Of a stretch of DNA of 64,000 nucleotides, positions 63,540 through 64,000 are shown piece by piece. The number at the start of each line of letters is the position of its first letter. Position 1 is the stretch's first letter. Where the stretch lies: positions 4,865,672 through 4,929,671 of the forward strand of contig NC_135134.1 of NCBI RefSeq assembly GCF_051014445.1, given 5' to 3'. The position numbers and the translations under genes were made by a program. This stretch comes from Colletes latitarsis (taxonomy: Eukaryota; Arthropoda; Insecta; Hymenoptera; Colletidae). A model generated the notes under the pieces. That model saw only the letters and a program-made list of their open reading frames with translations. It was not told the origin of the DNA and did not search any database.

Positions 63540-64000
63540 GCATTCTCCACATACTTGTTGAACGGATCCTGGGTTTTTTCTGGTTTGGATCACGTAGTAA
63601 TGTGGTACCACACGGAAACAGTCCATTAAACCTGGTTTCGATCAATATTTTTGAGGATAACGCATGTTAGGTCTTTGTTAGGGTTGGGATTTTCCCTCAT
63701 CAGACACATACTTTCGCATTCTCCACATACTTGTTGACGAGATCCTGGGTTTTTTCTGGTTTGGATCACGTAGTAATGCGGTACCACACTGAAACATTCA
63801 ATTAAATCTGGTCTTGATAAATATTTTAGAGGATAACGCATGTTAGGTCTGGGTTAGGTCTAGGATTTGCCCTCATCAGGGTCATAATTTCGCATAATTC
63901 TCATACTTGATGGCCAGATCCTGGGCTTTTTCTGGTTTGGATCACGTAGTAATGTGGTACCACACTGAAACAGTCCATTACACCTGGTTTCGATCAATAT

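Larger units (their letters stand above)
44706..64000 (-). repeat. 176-bp satellite array, reverse orientation
   Basis: About 110 monomers, all in the opposite orientation to 1-44705: the + strand reads ATTAAACCTGGTTTCGATCA...ATATTTTAGAGGATAACGC. The same KpnI-type palindrome and AATATT block are present. Up to about 53.2 kb the 'ctttcactggtctgg', 'gacgatatcgcatg' and 'cgcatactcgttgg' variants dominate. After it the 'ctatttctggtttgg', 'ggataacgcatgttatgtc' and 'ttctacacatacctg' variants take over. No transposon, gene or unrelated spacer was seen here, and the array runs off the right edge. Confidence 0.97.

Noticed and set aside
1..64000. CRISPR array
   Set aside because: The repeated unit is 176 bp and continuous, with no unique spacers and no cas genes. 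The overall picture is eukaryotic satellite.
1..64000. CENP-B-box-like motif
   Set aside because: No match to the NTTCGNNNNANNCGGGN core was seen in the monomer types I read on either strand. Centromere identity cannot be claimed from sequence alone.
1..64000. tRNA, rRNA or other RNA genes
   Set aside because: No A/B boxes in cloverleaf spacing and no rRNA-like stretch seen. The LINE lies in satellite, not in 28S rDNA as R1 itself does.

Overview
The window is almost entirely one tandem satellite DNA with a single retrotransposon insertion. It contains no ordinary gene. The monomer is about 176 bp, read from offsets of 176 and its multiples between identical variants. By length there are roughly 350 monomers: about 242 in one orientation (1-44705, minus the insertion) and about 110 in the opposite one (44706-64000). 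This is typical of pericentromeric or other constitutive heterochromatin of a eukaryote. The only taxonomic clue is the insertion, a LINE whose reverse transcriptase and C-terminal CCHC motif look like the R1 clade. That clade is mainly known from arthropods, so an insect or other arthropod is the best guess. I do not recognise the satellite.

Layout: 1-6022 is forward satellite. 6023-8049 is a 5'-truncated, GC-rich R1-like LINE flanked by a 13-16 bp target-site duplication. It consists of the 3' two-thirds or less of ORF2 (RT catalytic core, thumb and CCHC), a 3' UTR that folds on paper into ten consecutive hairpins, and a 26-A tail. 8047-44705 is forward satellite built from shuffled subfamilies with local higher-order repeats (HORs): tandem 4-mers of 703-705 bp, 11-mers of 1936-1939 bp, and blocks of 10, 12, 15, 17 and 18 monomers. 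At 44633-44733 the array flips orientation through a short inverted repeat. 44706-64000 is satellite in reverse orientation, with a change of variant content near 53.2 kb, a tandem dimer at 53199-53902 and an 8-mer HOR near the right end.

Within the monomer, two parts are strongly constant in both orientations: a block carrying the palindrome TGTGGTACCACA, and a block around AATATTGATCGAAACC. The remaining stretch varies most and defines the subfamilies. Recurrent 63-residue reading frames are a by-product of the repeat (192 nt is one monomer plus 16 nt) and are not called as genes.

The most notable observations are: the orientation switch, which looks like a templated fold-back; the ten-hairpin 3' UTR plus two strong palindromes inside the coding part of the LINE; the LINE truncation point lying exactly at the outer base of a large hairpin; an in-frame satellite-RT chimeric reading frame of 529 codons; and edge variants near 0.3-1.1 kb that reappear near 41-42 kb, bracketing the shuffled core. 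HOR extents were aligned by eye from landmark variants and are approximate to about 10-20 bp unless tied to a stated base.
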